Assembly (NCBI GenBank): GCA_947652115.1
Contig: OX393568.1
Span: forward strand, 502,353-566,352
Source: Blastomussa wellsi
Lineage: Eukaryota > Cnidaria > Anthozoa > Scleractinia > Plerogyridae
Direction: 5' to 3'
DNA: 64,000 bases
Positions 12,155-23,300 of this stretch are shown here, piece by piece. Every line of letters starts with the position of its first letter. The first letter of the stretch is position 1. The position numbers were made by a program, and so were the translations under genes. Below the pieces are notes generated by a model. The model worked only from the letters and a program-made list of their open reading frames with translations, did not search any database and was not told the DNA's origin.

Positions 12155-12550
12155 CTACAATCTTGGACAAAACTAGTTGAGACAAACAAAAATTGCACTT
12201 TATTGGAGAATGCCTTGACTTACAAGTGAGTGAAAAATGTTTAATCCCCCTCTCCCCCTGCTCAATGTTGTCTCGTGTGATTTACAATTCACTCGGCTTT
12301 GCTCTGGCAACACAAAAAAATCGCCAACATTGAAATGGGGGAGGGGGGGGGTTGGACAATAGCAGCTGTAGTACCCAAATTGGTGGTAATTTGTAGAAGT
12401 GTCTCAACAGTTTTGTCCAAGATTGTAGCCTGCGAACAACATTGGGGGGGGGGGGGAGGGGGGCGGGGGGGGGTTGGACAATAACAGCTGTAGTACCCAA
12501 ATTGGTGGTAATTTGTAGAAGAGTCTCAAAAGTTTTGTCCAAGATTGTAG
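12155..12550. mobile_element. MITE with CTACAATCTTGG inverted ends and 7-bp target duplication
   Basis: The ends are CTACAATCTTGGACAAAACT (12155) and AGTTTTGTCCAAGATTGTAG (ending 12550). CTAGGAA flanks both sides (12148-12154 and 12551-12557), a direct target-site duplication. The right end is present twice: an inner copy ends at 12428, and the segment from GTTGGACAATA to the terminus is repeated after a poly-G run. An inverted full-length relative lies at 42058-42299. Noncoding, of unknown superfamily. Confidence 0.82.
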
Positions 12551-12557
12551 CTAGGAA

Positions 12558-14134
12558 CAAAGTGTGTGTTGAACACTGAAGACAGTTAATGTGTAATGGC
12601 TTTGGTACATCACAAGTAAGAAAAAGGCAGCATTACCAATAGACAGTGGGCGAAGTGTTGAAATTAGAAGCTGCCTGGTGATGGAAAAATGGCAATGAGA
12701 AGAGGAAAGGCATTTTTACAAAAATGTAGTATTGATTCACTGCTATCTCAGCTTGTCCTGTCATGAGTCCAAGTGGTTTTAAAACATGTTCCAAGAAGTA
12801 ATTGTGGAATTATTCAAAATTTCTGATTTTTGAAATAAAGCTATCAGATATTAAATAAGGACGATGATTTTTTATACTTTTAATTGTTAGTGATTTCAAA
12901 CTTTATTATGCAATTTTATTATTGCAAATTTAATTTTTTGTACATAGTTCGTTATATCGAATTGAAGATCCATATCAGCTTATGCTGCCTATATCTAAAC
13001 ATTCACATCTACATTTTCAGCTTTGCCAAGATGGTTTTGCATATAAAAAAAATCAGTTACAAATATTAAAAAAAATTATAAATTACTTCACTGAGTAGAA
13101 TTTGGAGACCTGGGCGAAAACCAATCTGACCCCCCCCCCCCCCCCCCCTCAGTGGATAGCGTTTCCCTTTGGAGACCACAAGACCAGATAGCCTGTTCAC
13201 TTGGTTCTGCTCTACAGTGGCTTAAATAACACGTTGCCAAATAATAACTTCACTTCTTAACTGTCATTGATGCTGCTTATGGTATAAGATTTAATTCCTG
13301 CATTAAAACTGTTTCTAACAGCAGTGCAGATTTGTGTATATACCCCCACCAACCCCTCCCTACCCCCCCCCCCCAGTCAATGAATACATACAACTTCATT
13401 ATGCCTGAGGAAAATTTCAAAAACTTATATATTAAGGGTAGAGGAGCATTCATCATAACGTGCTCAATGCATGCTGCTTTTATATATTAATTGATATACA
13501 CTTTAATTCATTAGATTTTTAAGAAACTTATGTAAAGCAAAAACGAGAAAATTCTACTTAACGAAAACTACGGTAAAATTACAGTGTTTTTTGTTGTTGT
13601 TGTTTCTTTGAACCACTACATTTGGAGGATAACGTACATGCCACTCTCATTTACAACTTATTATACACATAACATGAAATCGATTGTGAACAAGCCAAAT
13701 TCAGTTAAAGTTTACTATGCCATAACTTTCCATGTACGAAATGGTAAGTGCAAGGACCAAGTTTATTTCACTTACAGTAATGAAAGATAGTTAATGAGCT
13801 TCCTGTTTGATCGGATTTGGCAAGGCCTAATCCTTTGGGGAAAACCCGTTCAGGTTGAATTCTCTGCGTCAATTCATAAGTTAGTGTTAGGCAAAAACTG
13901 AAGAGACCTTTTTAGTGCAATTAATAATTCATATATTTCATTTTAAAAGGCATTATAATGGGAAATGAAAAGCAAAAAAGCTAAATCGGCGAACCCTAAA
14001 TGTCTCAGTATCTCGTTTTACGAGCCTGATTCCCAAATGTGTCTTCTTTCTAATGTTTGCCACCAATGATCAGTTAACAGCAGCTTACAGCAAGCATTAA
14101 GTACAACTTTCTTGGGTGTCCTCTTTTTCCCTCG
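12558..14134. other. Intergenic AT-rich stretch
   Basis: No gene or structured element seen. It holds two poly-C runs (about 13130-13148 and 13367-13375) and AT-rich sequence. The 3' end of the LHFPL-like gene starts at its right edge. Confidence 0.6.
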
Positions 14135-17100
14135 TTACAATGTTGTCGTGTCCTGTTGATAGTAGCCAGTTGACGCCATTCTCCTTCCTCCGAAGTCGTC
14201 CTCGCTGTTTCTTCCATTTGATCGCTGTCTACTGCTCACATTCGGGGTCCCAATCTCTCGCTCGATGAACATGAGGGAGAGGTAACTAAGCACGAACGCG
14301 TCAGCCATGCAGATGACGGCAATCCAATAAGCCCAATTTACTTTGCAGTCACCTATTTTGTAAATACCGGCGTCAGGTCCGCAGATTGCCCTTACTTCTG
14401 GGGTGTCCCATCCAACAGGGTGTATTAGGCACGTGATTAACATACACAGACCTGTAAATGACATACAAGCAAGCTACATGAAAAACTGGCTGCAGTATTA
14501 TTTTATGTTATAAAACCCTTACACGCCCTGACCGGTTTGGTTACGAGGAATTGTTTACATCCAAAGATTAACGAATATACTGAAATGTGGTTATCTTTTA
14601 ATATAGCAGGTATTAATCACAAAAGAGGTAATCATACTGTGAATAGGGGGGATAAGTTTCAAAAGAAACTGTGGTGCTGCGTCGGTGGGAAGTATAACAA
14701 TATAATTTGGTTTTATCAACTGGGTTGATAATGTGAATTAGCCACCGTAAAGAGATTCAAGAGCTGACGTTTCGAGCGTTAGCCCTTCGTCGGAGCGAAT
14801 CAAGGAATTGTGGGTCGTGTGTTGTTTATATACAGAATGATGGAGCTTCGCTATTGGTTGGTGCCTGGTAACGTGAAAACAACGGAATAAATTGGTTGAG
14901 TGAAAAGTGAGTCTTGATTTCACACACAAAAACAACAACCGTAGAAAGAGACTTGATCTTGGTGATGCCCCATTCTCCTCAGTCACGTAGCATACCGCTC
15001 AAACGAACATTGGATTTGATATTCTTTTGCGCGCATTTAAAACCATGTTATATATGGATACAAATGCCTTTTGGGATGTGCTTTATAATTCCCACGAGAG
15101 AGTGCAGCAACAGAAAGACCCATTTAGACTCTCTGGTTCTTTTTCGCGCGGAAACCATTCCCTGTGAATTCTACGTCATCATTATGGAATGTTTGGTGCT
15201 CAAATTTTAGATGTATCTTTTACAAGGGATTGCTGCCATTAATTTAAATCTAATACCGAAAGAAATCTTTAGCAAGAATGCACAGAGTAAAAAGAATTCA
15301 CAGAAAATGTGACCAGAAATATGTTTTGTCAGTTTTAACTATCCACAGATATTTGCTTAGAGATAGCGACTAAGATTATGGCTGGCTTTTAGGCACAGTA
15401 TCAGGAATCCAGTATCGAATAAAAGAGTTCTTAGTTTGGAAGTATGATCGAAAAACAACTCTGAACTGAACACGTTGTTGAACATGCACGAGTCCTTTTC
15501 AAGTGTGCTTCTGCTTCTTGGCTTCCCCTCCGCGATAGGGATGTGAATCATTATACGCCAATGAAATCCGCAAGTTCCTGGGTTTTAGTAGGCTCGATCT
15601 CTAAACCGGCGCAAGACGTTCAATTAAAAGATTATTAGCTATGAAAGGAAATCGTTCACCCATAACCCACATCCAAAATGTTCCCACGGCTCTGACCCTT
15701 GCCGTGATCTCCAACCAAAATATTCAATTGTCGACAGTTTGAAAACTCTGCACTGTATAGCAGGCAATTCTCTTGTATGCATTGAACTAATATCGACTGC
15801 GTGTAAACTTGCCGGAACCGAAAATTATCGCAGGTGGGGTAGGAAGCAGCTCTAGATATTAACTCTGAACTTCTAGTCAGCAACATTGAGATGCAAGAGG
15901 TAAAAATAAGTCGTGAAAAGACACGATCATGCGTGAACAAAGTTGCCCGACTGTCAATATACCAGCAAAAACTACGCCGTGAGAAATAGGGCAATATAAC
16001 TATCAATTAATCTCTAAATTGCTTTTGAACGTTTTAAGATAATAGCCGCCGTCCGTTTCGAATACTGCTGACATCCTTAAAGACGTTCTTAGAAGATTCC
16101 ATCCTCCGAGTAAATTAAAAACCTAATATTTCACTACTAAGGCAGCTTTCAAGCAGTTCATTTAACAATTACGATAAAATAGTCCATCTATATGAAATTT
16201 AGGCATAAATACTCTATTGCCATTGAAAACGCAATTTTGATATTCAAAAGAATCTCTCAAAGATGAATTATTTCGCGAGGGTTGAAAGGTACTATATCAC
16301 CGACTTATCTCTCACAGAATATGAAGGAAATTGCTTCAATATATGCACTTACAGCGCCAGTCAACAGTTTATTTTCTGGTGTCCTTTTTGGCTTGCCTTA
16401 TTCTTTTGCTTCAATATTTCGACAAACGTGAACATAACTTAAACACAAATTTATCATTATTTTATCAAAGACATTGAAAAGGTAAAAAGAATCATGCATG
16501 CCAACCGGACTTAGATAAAATTTCGCTTCCAATATACACTGAACATTATTTAGGTGAAGAACAAGAGAATTGTAAATTGTCTTTTAACTTTCTTCCATAA
16601 GTTTATTAAGATTCGACGTTTTCTGATAAACTTTGGTTGATGATAATTTACAGGAATAAACATGATTATAATAAAACACTTTCGCCGCCAGTGGGGCTAA
16701 CACTGAAGCAAGGATAAGCCAAGTTACCAGATATAACAGAGCAACTCCAAAACCACTCTTTGGTTGCCCTCTTTCACGTCAACATATATGAAGTAAGTTG
16801 CAAGTAAGCCTGAAGTTTTACTTTATGAATTTTATTTAGCCTGGAGGCAAAACCATCAAATAAACAATATGCGATTTGACGCTTCTATAACCTCGCATTA
16901 CTTGTCACATAAATAGTAAATCGAAGTCAAAAACCACGACCCCCGAAACAATAAGCAATTCTTACCTGCGGAGGCTTGAAGTCCACTGCTAGTTCGAAAT
17001 CCAATTCCTGAGGACTCGAAGCAACACAACCAATACAACAACATCATTGCTACTGAAATAAACGTTGAAGTGAAAGCCAAGGCGACGAAAACGGTGCAGG

Positions 17101-17353
17101 CTTTCCAAGCGGCCGAGTAGATGTTATTGAATTCATTCAGGCTCCCAGTACAGTCGTTCAAGTTGTCTGAACAGTTTCGGTACAAGCCGAAATTCACGTT
17201 CCTTGTATTAGTCGGATTCTTTCCGCTGATCCAGTGAGGTTGTACAAAGATGACCACAATCATTATTCCCAAACAAGCCGTGAAAAGCGCCCAAAGAACT
17301 ACCAAAATGGTCAAAGTTTTTGACTGGTACCAAGGTTTCAACCCTCGCGCCAT
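14135..17353 (-). CDS. LHFPL-family tetraspan membrane protein
   Basis: Exons 17353-16966 and 14451-14135 join in phase 1 to 234 aa, the usual length of the family (lipoma HMGIC fusion partner-like). The start MARG is followed by helix 1 (about 13-37). The first extracellular loop has PHWI, FGLY and two C pairs, and helix 2 follows. After the junction come LCMLITC, PVGWD, a CGP-GIYKIGDC loop and helix 4. These match family hallmarks: a GLYxxC loop, GWD, and the second cysteine loop. LHFPL proteins are plasma-membrane tetraspans of the claudin-like superfamily, some of which are subunits of receptor or channel complexes. The cytoplasmic tail is Ser/Arg/Gly-rich and ends TTTL, a class I PDZ-ligand pattern. 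The paralogue is not assigned. The 2.5-kb intron carries a hammerhead-type repeat copy. Confidence 0.9.
14701..14801 (-). ncRNA. Hammerhead-type ribozyme repeat, copy A
   Basis: Minus strand reads GATTCG, then CCGACGA, a GGGC-UAAC-GCUC stem-loop, GAAAC, GUC, AGC and GAATC. This follows the hammerhead order: a CUGANGA-like box (U4 is C here), stem II, GAAA and a GUC cleavage site, with a helix III of only AC/GU. The flanks GATTC and GAATC close stem I. A TTATCAAC/GTTGATAA hairpin follows about 40 nt downstream. It lies in the LHFPL intron. Copies B to E are listed below. Confidence 0.6.
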
Positions 17354-18258
17354 TTTGAATTTGTTTTGCCTTGCGTTATGTTTCTCAGCCGCTGTAATTT
17401 TTTGTATTCTTTTTCTGGATGAATAACAATTATTTATAGCAGACTGCTTTGCTAAAATTTTTCCCAAGTACCCCCCGTGGAGGTTCTTATATCGGTCGAC
17501 TTTAACCGGAACGGTTTACATACAATGAAACTGCGCACACCCAGCTTTAGTGTTTAATATACGACATGAATTGTCGTATACGCTTTAACGTCTCAAAACA
17601 GAAGTAAACTTATAAATTTTTGACCTAAAATCAAGCGAAATAGTGGTATAATAATCGCGAACAAAATAATACAGCTTAAGGGAGTAATATTCGTGAAAAC
17701 TAGACCGGAATTCTTCTGATCACCGTTTCGCGAGAAACAAAATCTAATTTTTTGCAGTTATTTTAACCAGTTCTCCAAGAGTAGAACTGAGTTGTGTGGT
17801 CCAATATCGCTAATCTCTGCTCTTTCTCTAATATATGGGTGTTTCATTCGCTCCTTAAGACACATTACACGCAAAAGTAAACTATAAATTTTTTATTAGT
17901 TTAACAACTTACAGATTTCTTTGTCGATTCTTTTCATAATTAAAAACATCACTCATCGAAAGAAAAGAAATATTATTTTCCCTTGAATAATTTTACATAG
18001 CAATGTATTCCTTATTTCTCCTTTCTTACTATTGTATTTTCCTTAAATGTTGTTTCTGAGAATTTGGCAATACATCAATACTGTGATTTTCCTCACTGAG
18101 TGCGTGAGAGACGGTTTACTCTATAGCTTACTGTCATATCACATTTCCAAACATCTCGCCGGAAATTCGTCAAAAATACTCAGTTGCGAGTCTTATTTTC
18201 AACTCTCGTCTCGGTCAGTCTGGAAATCTAACAAACACTGTCTCTCGTGTTTGATATA

Positions 18259-18623
18259 TTAAAGGGCCACTGTCAGAGTATTTTGGCATCATTTTAAAAT
18301 GCTGAAATATGTTCCTGCATCAATCAATGGAAACTCCAAAATAATGGTGCAATTTTGTTACCTAGGACTATATCACTACACTGAAACTGTTTATTGTCGC
18401 CTATCATTTAGGATGGCAAGGATGGAAATGGATTGAAATTTGAAAAAACTAGCTAGTTTTATCAAATTCTAGAGCCATTCTGTGAAAACATCGCCAAAAA
18501 TTCGTTATCGCATTTGATATCTTCCCGTTAGTCCATCAAGAGCGTTTTGGGCACGATTAAAGGTACCAGGTAATGATTTCAGCAACACAATGAAGCAAAA
18601 CCCCTGTGGCAGTGCTCCTTTAA
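18259..18623. mobile_element. MITE with TTAA-flanked inverted ends
   Basis: The ends TTAAAGGGCCACTGTCA (18260) and TGGCAGTGCTCCTTTAA (18623) are inverted, and TTAA sits at both borders, as for piggyBac-type elements. The 365-bp body is noncoding. It is the undisturbed relative of the satellite-expanded copy at 3119-3645. Confidence 0.75.
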
Positions 18624-19404
18624 TTCTGCTACATTTTATTTCAGCTTGAACGTGCCCGACAAGACAGCACAACTAATACGCATACGCATATGTGATGAAG
18701 GCCGTGTAGAAAGAATTCAGACGACTGGAAATCAGCAAATATTGAAGCAATGCTTAACAAAACCACATTATCAATACTGAACTTGGAAAGTAACCGCGCG
18801 ATCTGAGTAAAACGAATTTGTCTCACAGCCGCTCAACTTTTAGCTTGAGAGAAAGCACTTATTTTTAGTATTTTTCTTTCTTCCAAGGAAAATCAAAACC
18901 TCCAACGCTGGTTTCCGCACGTAATGTGAACAGCGTGTCAAGGAGCCGCTGTGGTTGCCTCTTCCCCAGGGCCTTCACCGTGGATTTCTATCTACGAAAG
19001 ACGCTGGGAACGAAAACTGGAAAATTGGCGTCTTGTGAAGTGCTTGTCTCTTTACTTGGACAGTTCTGATCTATAAATTTCTACCTTGGCTCCGAGACTA
19101 GGGAATATAACACAAAATACAATACGTGGTGGCTCAGGGATCATAATTTCTTGTTTTATTCATCCAAGCCTCGGAGCTAAGTTTAATCCGAAATTGGCCT
19201 GAAGAAATGACCAAATCGTATTCAGCCTTCTCAGCGTTCATTATCGAAATAAGAAAAGTCGCAATGTGTGAGAAGCACTCAATGTAACGTACCGATGTTA
19301 ATAATGTTCTCCTTCGCAGCCGTTGTTAGGGTCGTGAAGCAACGCCTCTCCCCAGTTGGTGTGAAAAAGCGTTTCGTGAACGACTACGAAGGAGACTAAG
19401 GAGA

Positions 19405-19505
19405 CTCCGACGAAGGGCTAACGCTCGAAACGTCAGCTCTTGAAGCTCTTTACGGTGGCCAATTCATATTATCAACCCAACTGATAAAAACCAAATTATA
19501 TAATT
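19405..19505 (+). ncRNA. Hammerhead-type ribozyme repeat, copy B
   Basis: Plus strand CCGACGA, the GGGC-UAAC-GCUC stem-loop, GAAAC, GUC, then TTTACGGTGGCC and the TTATCAAC-type hairpin (slightly diverged). Same family as copy A. It is preceded by a short GAAGGAGACTAAGGAGACT repeat rather than GATTCG, so the stem I partner is altered. Confidence 0.58.
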
Positions 19506-20375
19506 CTAAAAAAAAATGTTTCGAAATCTTTCCGGTTGACTAATCACTACAGTTTCTTTTTTTATTATTATTTCATTCGGCAATTGTTGTCCAACGCGAA
19601 ATGGTTGCTTGTTTCAACGAAGATTTAAAATTACCATTATCTGTAACATGATATCAAACACCAGCTGAGGTAAACTGCTGCAAAAATCACAGTCGGTTGA
19701 GCGGCGTCCAATTATGGGATGTTACAACCTGCAATCAATCATGACACAAGCACTCGAACGTGTCACTCACTGACTGATTGATAGTTTCTCACTTCTCATA
19801 CTGTCATATTTTATTTCTCATTTCATACATCACCAAACACGAATCACTCAAATATATCTCAATAATTACAAAAATTAAACGAAAGAAAGCCTACTGCGGT
19901 TTAAACTTACAACCACCAGCCACATCGAGGAATCATAGACGGCCATAAAACTCATACACAATTTTCAAACGTAAAAATCGCAACATTTTAAAATTGTCGT
20001 ATTAAAAGTTCTTTCTTATAAAGCCGTCTCCTTCAACGTGTACCTCTGTTTTGAGCCTTTGTTCCGCACTATTGAATGCAGACAACGAATGTTTTTTTAG
20101 GTGAACATTAACTTAACTCGAAGAATTGATTGTGAAGGTGACTGTCACTAGAGTGGTTGCTAAGCAGCAGCGACCTAGCTGCCATGTAGTGACGTGCTTA
20201 AGTTAAGGTATAGTCCTTGAACAAAACAAGCACCAAACACGTCTGTAACATCTTGGTTTACGTACGTGGGTTCGTTTTCCGGGATATGACAGCATCTATT
20301 CGTCGCCGACAAAAGCCGTATTTGCTGTAATCAACTGCTGGTGCCAGTTTATTTTCCCGTCATCCTCCTTGTCAC

Positions 20376-23300
20376 TTATGTTTCCATGGTATCTTCCGTG
20401 TTCTGTGCTGCTTCCGCTGGGGGTGGTAGTATCACGGGCTCGTATGTCCATTTAGGGAATACTCGTTTGTAAAGGTTCATACAAACAGTGTCTTGGGCTT
20501 TGATGGTTCCGTCAAACACACACTTCACGTGGCCGTGTGTTCCTGTACAAAATAAATAAATAGTTTCGTTCAGCATGAAGACAACTTGCAGTATTCAATC
20601 CTTGGACAGTTTCAAGTATCTGTCAGTCCACTATTTTGCCAATACGTCGGGTTAGTTATAACAACAACAAAACTACAAGCATCTGGCAGTAATCAGAGCA
20701 TTGTGGAAAGCGAGGATGGCGCAGTAGCGACAGCGCACGCCTGCAACCAATATGACTCGGTGCCCTTTGTGACTGAGTTTGTTTTTGGTTCTCTCCTCGC
20801 ACCGAGGGTTTTTCATCGGCTTCTCTCATTTTCCTCCCTCCGTAGAAACTAACATTTCAAAATTCCACTTCCACCTGGATAGAGGACCCGCATGAAAACC
20901 AGTTGACGCTGATGTGGCTTCCGAGCTAAATTTAATGTACTCGTTACAGACCTAAAGGTTCCCGGATGTGACCTCTTCTTCCATATTTGGTAAACAGTTC
21001 TACAGGCTTAAACCACAGGATATCCTCTGCAAGTCATGATCATATTACACAGGGTTAGAATGGGGTTTACCTCGGTGTAAAAACCTGTGACTTTTTTCTT
21101 TGTTTTTGAGCTATTGTTTTGAGGTTCTTCGTTGTCTTGTTCGTTCTTTGTTTTACGTCACTGGTGAGGTTTTTACAACGAGGATGAGCCTTAGAATGGA
21201 GCTTCAAGTAAAGAAAAATAGTTAAATGACAAGCTTCGTTTAAATCAACGGACTTTTAGATGGTCTTTTTGCAGATTAGTACATTTGTGCACGAAGTCTG
21301 GGCCAGGCAACAAGCACAAACCATCACCATAATGTCTTCCGCTTCTCAAGTAATGAAGCTACGATTTAAATTGGGAGTAGGGAGCGAGTTTCCAACGAGT
21401 GTCATAAAACCAAAACCAAAGTAATTACTTTGGCCAATCACAAATGAAGGAAAAAAATCCAGTGAACCAATCAAAACTCGAAGTAATTACACAGCCGACA
21501 CAAAGCGCGGGAAAACGTGCACGAGCGAGTCACGATTGGTTTAGGTTTTACTCCAGATTGGCTGAAAAAGTGGCGCGAGTTTTTTAAACCAATCACGAAG
21601 CGAAGCAATGCACAACCAAAGTAAACTCAGTATTAGTTTCGACACTCAAGTCAAAACCGCTCTATTTCTTTTAAGGCCGTGCAATTCGTAGCGACAGGTC
21701 TCTGTGACAAGTCGCTCCGTGTGTACTGTCCAAAAGAAGTCCTGGTTTGCATTTGTGCGAGTGATCGCAACGAAAAAATACTTTCGCAGCAACAGAGACT
21801 TTCACGAGGCGAAATGTTACAGTGTCTCGGCCTTTAAAGTTTGTTTTTGGAATCTGGGGTACATCAGCTCATATCCGTACGTTTAGCAGTCTTTATATGG
21901 TAATGAGAAATTTGATGATGAGCACCGTTAAAAAGCGTATAAGTAACACTCACGTGAGTACTAACCTCTATTAAAGAACATGTAACGCAACACAACTGAG
22001 CGCTTGTTGATTTTAAACGGATGACCGCTTAGAACGATCTTCTTCGCAACAATTCTGTCAGGATCGACTCTGTACAGCGACCCGGTGGCAACGAGGGTGT
22101 GGCAACCTAATGGAAGATAACTTACTATGACATCAGGATATAGGATGAAGAAATACAGACAATCAACATTGAATCAAATAAAGAACCATTTGATCAAGCA
22201 TTCGTCTTGCTTCGTGCGTAGTAACATCAGCGATAAAGATAAACATATGAAGCCGATGTAGCGTCCCTTTAAACCAATTCGTTTTGCAGGTCTAGTTGAT
22301 CCAGATTGTTTTAATCTTCGTGTTAGATCGAATAACATCAACGGCCTGGGAATCAATAGGCCTGTTTGCTGCGCCGAGCTGATTGCCCGCGTGATATAAT
22401 CCGGACCAAGTTCGCTCAAATGGAGCGAAAATCTGAAACCAGTACCAATCTGAACGATCCACACTCGATGGTGAATTATTCAGATTGCAATCTAAGATTG
22501 ATTTGTCCATAGGTGATACGGAAATCTAATTTTCGTTCGCACAATCCGGATTTGAACTGGTGAAAAGGAACGCTGTCTGAGTCAAGCCTTACTTGTGTGT
22601 TTATCCTGTACAAACACTAGCACCGGAGCAGGTGGGAACAAGATAGGTGCATACAGAGTAGCCACGAATGCTCCTTCTTGTGGCATAAAACGCTCCAACT
22701 AACAATAAAACAAGAAAAAGAGAAACTCGATTAAACTTCGGTACAACTTTAAAAAAATCACTTCACATTTCTGAATTATAAACATCGATATTAGCGTTAT
22801 TTTCATTTGCCACTGACCACTCGACTTTCACGGCTTGAATACTTGCCCAGAAAATCCTTACAGTAAAACAAAAACTTCCTTCCACCCGAAAAAAGATTAA
22901 CTTTAATTTACGTGAATTAAAACAATTCCAATACACTAAAAGTACCGTACCCCAAGATCTCCTAATTCTAGAAAGTATGCTTTATGTATACGATCTATGC
23001 AGCAACCTAAAAAACTAAATCGTATATTCAGTAAACACTAAGCCACACACTAAGCCATCCGTTCGCCCCGGAACGGATGTCCACACTTCACCGTTTACAA
23101 ATTGTTTGACAATCCACACTGAAACGCTGCCTCGCCAGAAACACTGTGCCTGAGCCACGTTGATTTGACTGTAGTGATTGCAACGTATTCAGAAAGTTCT
23201 GTCTTCGTCGTTCACAATAACGCGCCTAACAAGCGTTTTCAAATTTATCCACTCTGAAGAGTGTTTTCAAAACGTTGTGTAAGTTTCGGTGACCGTAAAT

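Larger units (their letters stand above)
17354..20375. other. Intergenic region between LHFPL-like gene and TSR1
   Basis: No coding exon supported. It contains the TTAA-flanked MITE at 18259-18623 and ribozyme repeat copy B near 19405-19500. The rest is AT-rich unique-looking sequence. The promoter of the LHFPL-like gene must lie just right of 17353, but no TATA or other motif was convincing. Confidence 0.55.
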
